DNA of 64,000 nucleotides from Rosellinia necatrix (lineage: Eukaryota; Ascomycota; Sordariomycetes; Xylariales; Xylariaceae). Made by a program: the position numbers and the translations under genes. How positions within the stretch are numbered: the stretch's first letter is position 1; each line of letters begins with the position of its first letter. Positions 41,683 through 52,397 of this stretch are shown here, one piece after another. A model generated the notes under the pieces. It ran no database searches. It saw only the letters and a list, made by a program, of their open reading frames with translations, and had not been told where the DNA came from. The DNA lies in the NCBI GenBank assembly GCA_021209875.1, contig JAGYVD010000010.1, positions 3,100,001 through 3,164,000 on the forward strand, read 5' to 3'.

Positions 41683-43254
41683 ATTTATAAATTATTTAAT
41701 TTATTTTTGAAGTATTAAAACTGCTTTTTTAAAGATTTTTAATAAAGTGATTTTAAAATAGCTTTTATAATAAAAGCTAAATAGAGCTAAAAATAAGCTA
41801 AAACTTAACCAAGTTAAAAAGCAACTTTGTTTTATATAACGTTTAAATTTTTTAACTATTTTATTAGCAAAACTTTTAATAATATATATAAAATTAAATA
41901 TATTTAATTTAGCTTCAAAAAACTTGTTATAAAATAATCTGTTATAAAAATTAAAAATAAGACTAATATTAGCGTTTAAAAACTGCTAGTAAAACTAAAT
42001 TTAGAATTTTATTTATAAATCAAAGAGTTTAAATTTAAAAAAATATTATATAAAAAATAAACAAGTTTTTTTTTAAGGCTATTAGTTTATTAATATAATA
42101 GTTTATAAACTTAGCTGTTAAAAACAAGCAAACTGCTATTTTATAAAAACTAATTATAAAAAAAATGTTTTAGTTTAATTAAATAATAAAAAGCTTATTA
42201 ATTTTAAAATATTTAATAATTTAGTTTAAATATTTTTACTGCTACTGTATTATTTAATGTAATAAAACTCTAAATATATATATAAATAAAATTTTAATAA
42301 ATAGCAATAAATTATTATTGTTTTATAAAACATATTATAAAACAAAAAAAAAGTTATTTAAAAATAAACTAAAAAATTTAATATATACGCGATTTAATAA
42401 AAGAAAAATAAAAGAAAATATAAAAAAAACTTTAACAATAGACTATGAAACTAAAAATAATATAAAGCTATTTAATAATTTTTTAAAAAAATTATATTAA
42501 GCTTTAATAAAAATTAAATAAGCTGCATAAAGCTGTTTTTTATAAACTTTCTATATTTAAAATAAAAAAAAGGTTTAATAACGCCGCTATAAATTATATT
42601 ATAGCTAAACTTAAAATAATAACTAAAAAATAAAACCGTTTATAAGATTTTTTATATAAATTAAACTAATAAATAATTAACTTGATAAATTAAATCTATA
42701 ATATACTTTTTTTAAAGTGTTAAAACAAAGATTTTAAAATTTATTAAAATTTTAATAAATAAATTTTAAAATCTAGTATTATAAGATAATAAATCGCTTA
42801 AAAGTTAATATAAACTAGTATATAAATAATTTTATAACAATAAATAATATTAAATCTTATATGGCTAAAAAACTTGAAAAGACCTGATTTATTATTTATT
42901 AAATAAGCATTTTAAAATAATTATAATATTTTAAAACTTAATATAATATTTATATAATATTTATAAAAATATAAACATACTTAAAAAATAAAAGCTGCTT
43001 TTAAAATATTAAATTTTATAAGTATTTTTATTGAAATTTATTTAATTTAAACCAGGTTTTATAAAATTTATTAAAAAAAAAGTTGTAATAAAACTAAATA
43101 AAAAAGAAAGTTTAAAAATAAGTTGTTTTAATAACTTATAACTAAAATAATTTTTAAATATTTTAAAAAATTGATAAATTTTAAAAGGTAAATAAAATAC
43201 AGCATATAAATAATTTGTTATTTATTAATTAATAATTAAAAGCATATTAAGATT
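41683..43254. repeat. A-rich RIP block, no gene
   Basis: Plus strand A-rich, stops in all frames. The short open stretch at 42,318-42,500 encodes only Lys/Asn/Ile/Leu-type residues typical of AT-rich noise. Confidence 0.6.
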
Positions 43255-43564
43255 TAACAGAGGTGTGGATCGATCTATAGGAAGATTTATTAATTATTAG
43301 AAGCGTGGTGATATTCTGGGAATATTTAATACAGATAATCAAATTTATTAAGAAGCTTTTATCTGGTGTAGTAAGCCACGGGTATTTATATATATTAATT
43401 ACGTGGTAAAAACGATCCAAAGGGTCGTTCTTGCCCCGAGCGCGTAGCGCTTGCAAGTGCGGCATCAGAACTGCACTTTACATGTGTGTATCCTCTGCTT
43501 AAGAGATCCCTAAAATAGGGATTCCTGGCTTAATTGCCAAGTTGTTCTATACTACTGTTATATA
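43255..43564 (-). repeat. Solo LTR, third-element family, best-preserved copy
   Basis: 310 bp aligning end to end with 33,454-33,759, with GC kept throughout (GGTGTGGATCGATCTATAGG, AAAGGGTCGTTCTTGCCCCG). It lies alone in AT-rich DNA, so it serves as a reference for the unmutated LTR. Confidence 0.7.
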
Positions 43565-45300
43565 AGATTTATAAAATAAAAAGAATTTTTAAAAATATAA
43601 TTTATCTTAAATATAATTATATTTTTATAACACCTGTTTAAAAATAAATATATGCTTTATTTATATTATTATTAATAAATTAAAACTAAATATTTAAATT
43701 ATTAACTAAAAAATAAAACAGCTGCTTATAAAAATTAAATATTTTTATTATAAATAAAAAACATGTTATTAAAAATTATTTTTAAAACTTTTTAATTAAA
43801 TATAACGTAACGCCTGTATTAATATAATTATAAAAATATATAAACTAACTTTTATTATAACATTAAAAAAAACATTGATAATATTAAAGCAGAAAAAAAT
43901 AACTTTAAACTAAATAAATTCTTTTTACAGCTAGTGTTACTGTTTATAAATAAAAAAAAGATAATAAACAATTATTTAAATAATAAACTTTGGTTATATA
44001 TATATATTTTATGAAATAATACACTATTTTTACAAAGTTATAATATATTTAAAAATATAAAACCAGGTATATATATATATATACATATATTCTTTATTAA
44101 AAAACAAATAAAACTTTTTAATTTGTTTATCAGGAACAAATTTAAGCCATAAATAATTATTTAAAGAATAAACTTTTATTATATATACATCTTTTATATA
44201 ATAATAGGTTATGTTTACTAAGCTATAATATATTTAAAAACATAAAAGCAGGTATATATATATATATAAATATATTCTTTATTTAAAAACTAGTAAAGCT
44301 ATGTAATTTGTTTTTTAGAAATAAATTTAGGCCAGAAATAATTATGAAATATAAAAAAACATCGGATTTAAAAATAAATACAGCGTTATAACTAATTTTC
44401 AAAATAAATAATAAAACTTTTAAACACGTTTTTATTAATATATTAAATATAAACCGCAAAAGTATAATTAAAAAAATAGTTTAAATAATATAATATATTA
44501 TTAAATATAAAATAATATATTCTAGTTTTTTTACTTTATTAAAAATTATAAATATAGGTTTATATTAACAATAAATAAAATAAAAACTTAGTTATAATAT
44601 TTACAGTATTAAAAAAATGCTAATTGATAAAACTATAATATTAAACTTAATAAAAAAAAATATTAAAAAAAAGTAATGCAGCAAGTATTTTAAAAAACAT
44701 GCTGTTGAAAAAAAAAAAAAAAAAAACTTAACGTAAAATTATTTAAAAAAATAAATAAAAACATGTTATTTTTATAGAAATTTAATCTTAATAAACTTTA
44801 TTATATAAAAAAAAACAGAGTAAACTGGGATAAAAAAAGATTAAACATTTAAATTGTTATTTTTAATATCATTATATTTATAACTTTAATAAAAAAAAAC
44901 CAAAGGTTTAATAAAATATAAATTATTCTTTTAAAGCTATTATAAGCAGCATATAAACAGCTTAAAAACAAAAAAAAAACTCTTTTTTAAGCTAAAAAAA
45001 AACTTTATTTATAAACTTAAAATATAAATATAAAAACTACAAAACAGTTTATGACCAGCTCGCAACTTTTTTAAAAAAACATAAAAAAAAAATAATATTA
45101 TAAACAGTGCTTATAAAAAAATATTAACGCGTAAGCCGATATAAACAAACTATTATATATTTTTATTTTAAACAATTATTAAATAGCTTATAAATTAACT
45201 ATTAAACCTGAACTAATATAACTAAAATTAACCAGCTTTATAAAACTATGTTTTACAAGCTACGCACATATTATTTATAACTTCTGCTATTTAGCTAAAA
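43565..45300. repeat. A-rich RIP block, no gene
   Basis: AT-rich and stop-ridden. It contains the 184-bp tandem duplication listed separately. Composition returns to normal near 45,300. Confidence 0.6.
43968..44335. repeat. Tandem duplication, 2 x 184 bp
   Basis: Copies start at 43,968 and 44,152 with ATTATTTAAAxAATAAAC. Each has an AGGTATATATATATATA run, a TATATTCTTTATT block and an AAATTTAxGCCA block near the end. A third copy begins at 44,336 and stops after a few bases. Confidence 0.7.
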
Positions 45301-45765
45301 AATAGACCTTATTTGCTACCCTGATAAATATACCTTCAGGCATAGCCCATCACAGTTGAACTCTTGTCTTCTTACTTGTAACTGATGCAACATAGATTAG
45401 AAGGAGAGGTGCCTGGTCCTATGTGTAGGACCAAAAGCTTCTAGCCCACCTTATCTAATCTACACATCCTTATCTAACAGTGAAATAAGGAGCCCCCTCT
45501 CTTGACTATGTTAAAAGCCCTACTTCGACCCTAAGACCAAATGCCTTGGAGCTGACTACAGCACCTACTATATACTACACTTAGTTTAGTTATTTAGCTG
45601 GATAGCTTGTTATATTTGATTCCCCTTACCAGTTTTGTTCCCCTGTAATTAGTTTTCCCCCACGATACTAAATACTACTCTACTTCCTCTTTAACCACGT
45701 TGATAAATTGGCACTCGGCTTAATAAACCTCCTACACCTCTCATTTGACCCCCTAAAGACTGTCA
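45301..45765. other. Intergenic, normal composition; contains a hairpin
   Basis: No ORF of interest. TAGATTA (45,393-45,399) pairs with TAATCTA (45,456-45,462) around an inner perfect hairpin, TGGTCCTA..TAGGACCA (45,414-45,433). The rest is pyrimidine-rich on the plus strand and looks like old repeat or UTR sequence. Confidence 0.4.
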
Positions 45766-45770
45766 CGGAA

Positions 45771-45922
45771 CTAGTTCTAACCTAAGCACTCTACTAGGGC
45801 ACGGGCCAGAATACTGTATATAAAAGGAGCGAGTAGCTGGTGACTGACCAAGTGAGGAGTCTTCCCTCCTTGTGCAATAACATAAGTCATTTCTGGAACT
45901 ACCAGCAGTACGAACTGTGACA
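45771..45922 (+). mobile_element. Solo LTR with 5-bp target-site duplication
   Basis: 152 bp starting TGTCACGGAACTAG and ending GAACTGTGACA, so TGTCAC..GTGACA inverted ends. It is flanked on both sides by AAGAC (45,766-45,770 and 45,923-45,927), a perfect 5-bp duplication typical of LTR-retrotransposon integration followed by LTR-LTR recombination. A TATATAAAAGG box lies in the middle. Related to 40,195-40,354 and 52,237-52,397. Confidence 0.85.
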
Positions 45923-45927
45923 AAGAC

Positions 45928-47138
45928 TTTGTCTTGCGGACCCTGTTCTCTATAAGAACGATTACGAAGTAATTCTTTAGGCGACATCCTATATCCTTAG
46001 GCGTTTTATCCTGTATTTAGATCTTATTACTATATTATATATGAACATGGAGCAGATCGTGTAATCACCGCCAAGTGTAGACATATGTACACTTGCAGGG
46101 CCTTTCATGTGCGTTCCTGACCCGGGCCGCAGACTATTGTATTCTAAAATTTCCTGCTCTCACGATATCCTGCGCTGCTGACCTTGCCCGGTCAGCTCAT
46201 TGGACATGCGGGGTTACCCCCAAGCCTAATCACCGCAAGTAGGCGCGCCACGCACTATTCCAACCCGAAACGGTAGTATAGCGCGAAATGCGCTCCGCCT
46301 CCTAGATGCCAGATCAGCTGTCTCATCATGACCTACAACTCCTCCAGATGGTACATAACAGCCGCTAGCAACGTAGTACGGTTCGTTCGGTGTGACATAA
46401 CCCCGGCGCCATGCATTTTCAGCCCTATAATATAATGCCCCTCTCGGCGCTTACACCGCTGTTCACTCCTCGTTGCTGACGTTAGATGTCGTCACTTCCC
46501 TGTCTCGTCATTAAAGCCTTCAAATTATCTTCATATTCTCGGAACTAAAACTAAACAGCTCGTATACCCGGACACCACACCAGGGACGGCCTTTCAATAA
46601 TTAGTAAGGTTAAGGCCTGCCTTGACCCTTCCGGCGGCGTGATCCATCAGGAGAAATATTTCCAAACCTACAAAGCTCAGGTTGGCTTGGCGAAGTTTCT
46701 ATCACATTGGCGGTCAGGCAGGTTTAGGTTCGTAGGCTAGCTTTATACGCTTCCTAATGAATCAAATCGAACATCCCGTGCGGCTGGGTTAAAATACTGA
46801 CTAGTCGCTGCGTCGGATCCCCATATCTAGCCCCATATTTACAGGCAATCGTGTAAGATGAGGCAATCAATCGTGCTCTATGTAATGAGAGCGAGGATGT
46901 GGCCGGGGCAGCGCCATTGCAGCCTAGTAAAGTCCTGTAACCCGACTGAATAGCAGGGAAATTAATATAGCTCTCATGATTGGACGCCATACACTAGGAA
47001 ACAACCGTCATCTGATCATATCTGACAATATCAACTGCTCTGTGGCGAAATCAGATCCGAGGCGCGGAAAACTCCGGCCTTAGGTGTCGCTCATATACGA
47101 TTTTATCTCAGCCGCCTAAAGTCTCTAACTTCAATATG
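45928..47138. other. Intergenic, no gene recognised
   Basis: Normal GC with no exon structure or known motif. A short minus-strand open frame at 46,754-46,990 has no recognisable family. A CCTATAATATAATGCCCC stretch near 46,425 looks promoter-like, but no gene follows it. Confidence 0.5.
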
Positions 47139-47146
47139 TATAAAAG
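47139..47146 (+). promoter_or_regulatory. TATA box of the DyP gene
   Basis: TATAAAAG about 160 bp upstream of the start codon at 47,307. Position and sequence are plausible; no transcript evidence. Confidence 0.4.
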
Positions 47147-47306
47147 AGTAGTTACCAGATCGTATCTCGATGCTTAAAACATCTTAACACAGATGTCCAC
47201 AAACCTAGTATTCTACCCCTAGTATATTTCGACCAATCGCCAAACCACCCTTGAAAGCAGGTTTCAACCAAGATTGCGATACCCATCGCCCAACTACACG
47301 CCTAGC

Positions 47307-49181
47307 ATGACTACCGCACGTCCTCTTGATCTGAGCAATGTGCAAGGTGACATCTTGTAAGAAGTACTGTGGTAGTTGGCCTAATGACAATAGACTAATC
47401 TCTGTAAATAGAGAAGGGCTGGGGAAAAGAAACCAGAGCTTCTTCTTCTTCCGCATCAGAGCTGGCCACGCATCCCATTTCCGTGAGGACCTTAGGTCCT
47501 TTATCCCACTGATAACTAGCACAACGGATGCCAAGAAATTCCACCTGAGCATCAAGGAAGCGAAGAGGGAAGCTGCTAAGCAACGAAAGCCGTGCCCCTT
47601 GATTGAGAATAGTGCCGTGAACCTCTCCTTCTCACAAAAGGGCCTCGACGCGGTAAGCCACTGGCAAAAAAAATTGAAAAGATTCGAATAAGCAAAGCTG
47701 ACATGTTCCTAAAATCTGTAGCTTGGGATTTCTGACGACATCGGTGACACAGTTTACAAGAATGGAATGCTAAGCGACGCGGCCAATCTCAAGGATGACC
47801 TTGCAGACTGGGACTCCAAGTTTAAACAAGATATACATGGTGTATTTCTAGTCACCGCGAATTGCAAGGCTGTTCTTGAAGAAACAGGTGACCGTATTAA
47901 GAGGATATTCCGAGTTGGCCAGAAGGACGCGGCGATCGATGAAGTCATTCGCTTGTCCGGTAATACCAGACCCGGTGCAGAGCACGGCCATGAACAGTAA
48001 GCTTTTCTCGATCCTATGGCACAATTCTTGAACAATTAACTTATAATTCATGTCTCTAGTTTCGGTTTTAATGATGGGCTATCGCAACCTGCCGTGAAAG
48101 ATGTTGATGCCGGCGTCATATCTGAGCCAGGAGAGGAGCCAGTCAGCCAAGGTGTCATTCTCCTCGGTCGCGACAATACTGCACGTCCATCGTGGGCCCT
48201 CGACGGCAGTTTTCTTGTTTTCCGCTATCTTAAGCAGCTTGTCCCCGAATTTGACTCCTTCCTCGAGGCGAATGCCTTGGATGTACCGTATGCTCGAGCA
48301 CCCGGAGACCCCACAGGCGCCGAGCTTCTTGGCGCTCGTCTCGTTGGACGATGGAAGAGCGGTACGTCCCTACTTGTAACATAAATAGTGAGTGTACCGA
48401 TATGCTAATGGTAGGCAGGTGCTCCTATCGATCTTACACCTCTGCGTGACAATCCGGAGTTCGCGACCCGCCAAGACTTCCGCTTTGATGTTAAAAGCCA
48501 AGAACGCTGCCCATTTGCTGCCCACGTCCGAAAGACAAACCCTCGCGATGATTTAAAGGAATTTGGCGGCACAGAGAAAAACAGGAGTGAGTAACTTCCA
48601 TCATGATCATCTTACCATTTATAACGCTCGGGTTTACGATCTGCATACCCAAGAATATCAGCATACTCTTAAAAGCCCCAGCAATGTTCACTTACAGAAC
48701 GGTGTTGATTTTTGATATGTAGTTCTTCGACGCGGCATCACGTTTGGGCCCGAGGTGACGGACCAGGAAAAGAAGGCAAAGAGGAGCTCCGACGATAAGA
48801 AGTTGGAGCGCGGTCTGTTATTCGTCTGCTACCAGAGTGATATCTCCAAGGGGTTCCAATTTATTCAAAAAAGTAAGTTCGCCGGTGGCGCCATCAAATC
48901 CCCCACAGGCTTCTATGCTAAGCTTTATACTGGCAGGTTGGGCCAATAACCCTGACTTCCCACCCAAGGATGGGGTCAAGCCCGGCATTGACCCCATTAT
49001 CGGCGTGGGCGAGCCCCGAGAGATGGTGGGGGCAATCCCGAATGCTGTGACTGAGACGTTGGATTTCAGTGCAAAATGGGTTATTCCGCGTGGTGGGGAA
49101 TATTTCTTCACGCCGTCCATCTCTGCCCTGAAGCACACATTCGCTGCCCCTGGCCGCCGCCCCGGACAGCACGAACTTTGA
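47307..49181 (+). CDS. DyP-type heme peroxidase (7 exons)
   Basis: Exons 47,307-47,356, 47,412-47,652, 47,722-47,996, 48,060-48,361, 48,419-48,586, 48,723-48,872 and 48,937-49,181 join in frame to 476 residues, normal for a fungal DyP. All introns are GT..AG, 55-136 bp. DyP enzymes oxidise dyes, phenolics and other bulky substrates with H2O2. Visible family marks: NVQGDIL near the start, the GxxDG motif HFGFNDG with catalytic Asp194, the proximal heme ligand His325 in CPFAAHVRK, and distal Arg349 in RRGITFG, 24 residues after the His as in the Bjerkandera enzyme. The start MTTARPLDLSNVQGD has no signal peptide, so the protein is probably intracellular. All key residues are present, so it should be active. 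An alpha/beta hydrolase gene follows 488 bp downstream on the same strand. Confidence 0.9.
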
Positions 49182-49603
49182 ACGTGGTCCACTTCAACGC
49201 TTCTGGAATGCGTAGGTGATCCTCTACTCGATGCAGTCTAGCTTGTGTTTAACATCCCGAAAATATTTGCGAGGGATTCTTCATGGAGGTTCAACCTAGA
49301 ATAGGCTAGATAGTCTACCTTAAAGAAATGGAGAACACGATCTCTTTTGTCGGAAATCCGCCCTCTAGACTGAATTTGTGGTCATAAGACTGGTCGATTA
49401 TAAATCCTCAACCACACTAAGAATCGGCCATCTAATGTCTGTGGGGCCCTCGTTGTCTGTGAAGGGAAGCGCGGATCGATTAGAAAGCCCGTTACGTGAT
49501 CGGCGTTGATCCCAACGGCGTTTTAGTGTAGGCCAGGTACTTAGGTGAGTGCAGCCGGCCAAAACAACCTCGGCTAACTATTCAAGTCCCGGCGATTCAG
49601 TTC
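49182..49603. other. Intergenic between DyP and hydrolase genes
   Basis: Holds the 3' end of the DyP gene and the promoter of the hydrolase. No ORF and no repeat recognised. Confidence 0.5.
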
Positions 49604-49610
49604 TATATAA
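49604..49610 (+). promoter_or_regulatory. TATA box of the hydrolase gene
   Basis: TATATAA 60 bp upstream of the ATG at 49,670, in a clean single-gene promoter context. Confidence 0.5.
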
Positions 49611-49669
49611 CTCTGAAACCACAGCGCATGAAATCAGCTTAATCGACTAAAACCAGCGGCAATTTTAAA

Positions 49670-50508
49670 ATGTCAAAGCCTTTCTTTGTCCTCTCGACGG
49701 GCTCCTTTGCGCCTCCGGCGTTTTATGACAACCTTGTTGATCGACTCGGGGAGAATGGATATGAGATGAAAGTCTTGCATCTCCCCAGCGTTGGGCGAGC
49801 CGCGGGTGAAGGCAGAGATACGCCACCCGGCACTATGTATGAAGATGCCGCACTTATCGCCAAAGAAGTCGAGGCACTTGCGGATGCCGGGAAAGAGGTC
49901 ATTCTCGTCGCGCATTCGTATGGTGGTATGCCCGCGACCGAGAGCACCAAGGGCCTCTCAGTCCAGGAGAGGCAAAAGCAAGGGAAGAAAGGAGGGCTCG
50001 TGAGGCTTGCGTACAAGACGGTTCTCTTGACGAACCCAGGCCATTCGGCCACAGATGTCCTTGGAACCCCGCCCTTCCAACCTGACGTTCGTAATGACTC
50101 TCGGCCTAATGCGCGCACCCGCCTACAGAACGCTTGCTGATTCGGATGGTTTAGGAAAACGGCTGGCTGCACATGCCCGACGACCTTGAAATCTCGGCTG
50201 CCACTTGTTTTTCAGATCTACCCAGGGAAGAAGGTGTGCTTCTTGCCGCACAGTTCGCGCTGCATTCAGCGGTCAGCTTCACCAACAGTCTCACCCATGC
50301 CGGCTACAAGGACGTTCCAGTATCGTACCTCGTCTGTGAAAAGGACCTCATCATTTCCCCAGACGTCCAGAGGAAAGGAATTGATATGATTGAGGCCGAG
50401 ACTGGGAGCAAGGTGGATGTGACTAGCATTGATGCTGGCCATTGCCCGACCGGAAGCATGCTTGACACTGTTGTTGAGTGGCTTGTAGGTGTTGCACGTC
50501 GGTCGTAG
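49670..50508 (+). CDS. Alpha/beta hydrolase-fold protein (2 exons)
   Basis: Exons 49,670-50,086 and 50,155-50,508 give 256 residues. The 68-bp intron has a GTTCGT donor and a TTTAG acceptor; splicing joins PPFQPD to ENGWLHMPDD in phase 0 and removes the stop at the end of the first open frame. The likely triad is Ser83 in the nucleophile elbow AHSYGG, Asp203 in CEKDLI and His235 in DAGHCP. This is a small serine-hydrolase group common in filamentous fungi, often near secondary-metabolism genes; the substrate cannot be deduced. No signal peptide, so probably cytosolic. Placed downstream of the DyP gene on the same strand, but with its own TATA box, so co-transcription is not suggested. Confidence 0.88.
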
Positions 50509-52236
50509 GTAATTATTGGTGTAGCTAGCGTCAGAAGTATTTGTGCTGGCTTGGGTGCCACGGTCTGTCCTTAGAAGCCATGTGTTTCATTCTGCATGTA
50601 GGTTTAAGTCAGTCATCTAACCACTTGCTGGATTGACTTTTACTGCCTAAAAGCCAAAACGCCATCGCCACGGTATAGCCAAGTGCATAAAGGGCATCAT
50701 TTAGCATCCCATACTATTAATCACGCTTCCTATAAGCCATCTATTCTTTGACTTGTTGTGAAACTATTTTCTATGTTGATATAACTATACTTGTTAATTT
50801 TAGAAATATCTGCACAATGTGTGGCGCAATGACCAGACCTCTAAAATTGTATAATGTAAACCAAAATAATAGTTACTCTCTTTACAAGAAGTTCGCGGGC
50901 CCGCAGATCCCACAAGAGAAGCATAGGCGCCAAAACGGTTGGCGGCTGTCCTACGCTAAAGCCAGTTTGGCTCTCTTCGACACATCCCTCGACAGTTTTA
51001 ACCCGCCCCCAACTTTGGTTTTTAGGCTGTCAGTAGGAACTGAATTCTATCTCTTATCCTTAGATGCTTCATAGTTCGATATTATGATTGTTATACTAAC
51101 CTAGGGAAAGGAACTATTTAAAATTGATGAAGGTTTCCGTTTATGTTGGATGCTCATTTAGATACTGCTGTAAATTGTTACTATGGGTGCTTGAATCTAT
51201 CGTCAAAGGACCAAGAAAGGTCATAATAGAAGAGTAACCTGTTTATCTAGAATCGATCCATAATGATTGGCTTTGGTTCATCGTGTAGTCTACATTATTA
51301 TTTCCGCGAAACTATGTTTCTACTTCGAAGCCTTAAGGGGCTAGTCGGCAAGAGCCGGATGAAAAGGGGGGTGATGGCGTGGTGGAATGTCAGGAGGATA
51401 AATCACACGGCGAGGCACTAGCTACCTTATAGTGTAGCTCTAGAGATATGTTTGTGTATATAAGGACTGAATGCCTCCCACCTAGATAGTAGGCCCAGGA
51501 ATCAATAATATTGAGCCCTCCTTTTAAACTTGGTTATTCACCTGCTACTTAGCTGCTACCTCATAGTGACTAGACCTTACTCTAGGCATTCTTAACATGA
51601 CATGGAAAGAGATATTTGCAAATTACCTCTACTACCTTCAAACTTTGACAACAATAATACCATGATGAACGGATACCAAAATACCGTGTACTCACTGAGG
51701 GAAGTAATATACCAATCCACAAACTATTTCTTACCGATCTTGGTTCAAGGCAGGATGGGTCCTCAGAGGGTGCAACCCTCGGAAGTTGGAGCCTTCCATT
51801 GCGAGTTTTATCTAAGAGATATGCTTTGCTGATGAAGTTTGGTTCGTACTTGAAGCCACCATTATTTAAACATAACTCGACTTATTCAGACGCAGCCGCT
51901 CTTATATTGCTAACATCTGTAGCAGGTATAGGACATCTTTATCGCGCATGTCATGAACTCCACGCTTGATGCCTTGTAAATCATTTGCAAGATAAGCCTT
52001 GAGGAACATTTCAACCCTGGCAAGTCTACTATCATTAGTAATTCTGAAGAAGCAAACAGACCGTGTCTTTTGAATGTACAGGTGTTGTCACCAGTCTCGT
52101 CTTCTTTATGCAGATTTCCTGTTGTATCTGCAAATACGTGATAATAATATTTCTCGTCACTGGCCCTTTCATAGAATCTTTCGGCGAAGCCCTAGAGCAA
52201 CACATCGAAGGGAGTAACATATTTACGGCCGCTATA
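50509..52236. other. Intergenic, no supported gene
   Basis: Open frames of 76-108 codons (50,748-51,074 and 51,602-51,832) match nothing I recognise and have no intron or motif support. Around 51,390-51,590 the sequence resembles a decayed LTR (TGTCAGGAGG start, TATATAAGGACT, CAATAATATTGAG), but no second copy is in the window. Confidence 0.5.
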
Positions 52237-52397
52237 TGTCACTGAACCAAATCCGGCCTCCGGAATTCCAACCGGCACGGACCAAAAGACCATTTATATA
52301 AGTTGGAACGGCCGGCGGCTAGCTAAGAGAGAGAACTTCCCTCCTTGTGCAATAACATAAGTTATTTCTATAACTACTAGCAGTGCGAGCTGTGGCA
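52237..52397 (+). mobile_element. Solo LTR, TGTCAC family, divergent 5' half
   Basis: Starts TGTCACTGAACC and ends GAGCTGTGGCA. The 3' half is nearly identical to 45,771-45,922, including a CTTCCCTCCTTGTGCAATAA block, while the 5' half is largely unrelated. Flanked by CTATA on the left and CTATG on the right, a 5-bp target duplication with one mismatch. Confidence 0.75.

Noticed and set aside
40195..45922. Pairing 40,195-40,354 with 45,771-45,922 as LTRs of one 5.7-kb element
   Set aside because: The right copy is flanked on both sides by AAGAC, so it is a solo insertion of its own. The left copy lacks that flank.
46754..46990. 78-codon minus-strand ORF upstream of the DyP gene
   Set aside because: No homology recognised, no promoter or intron support. 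Could be real, but nothing in the sequence supports it.
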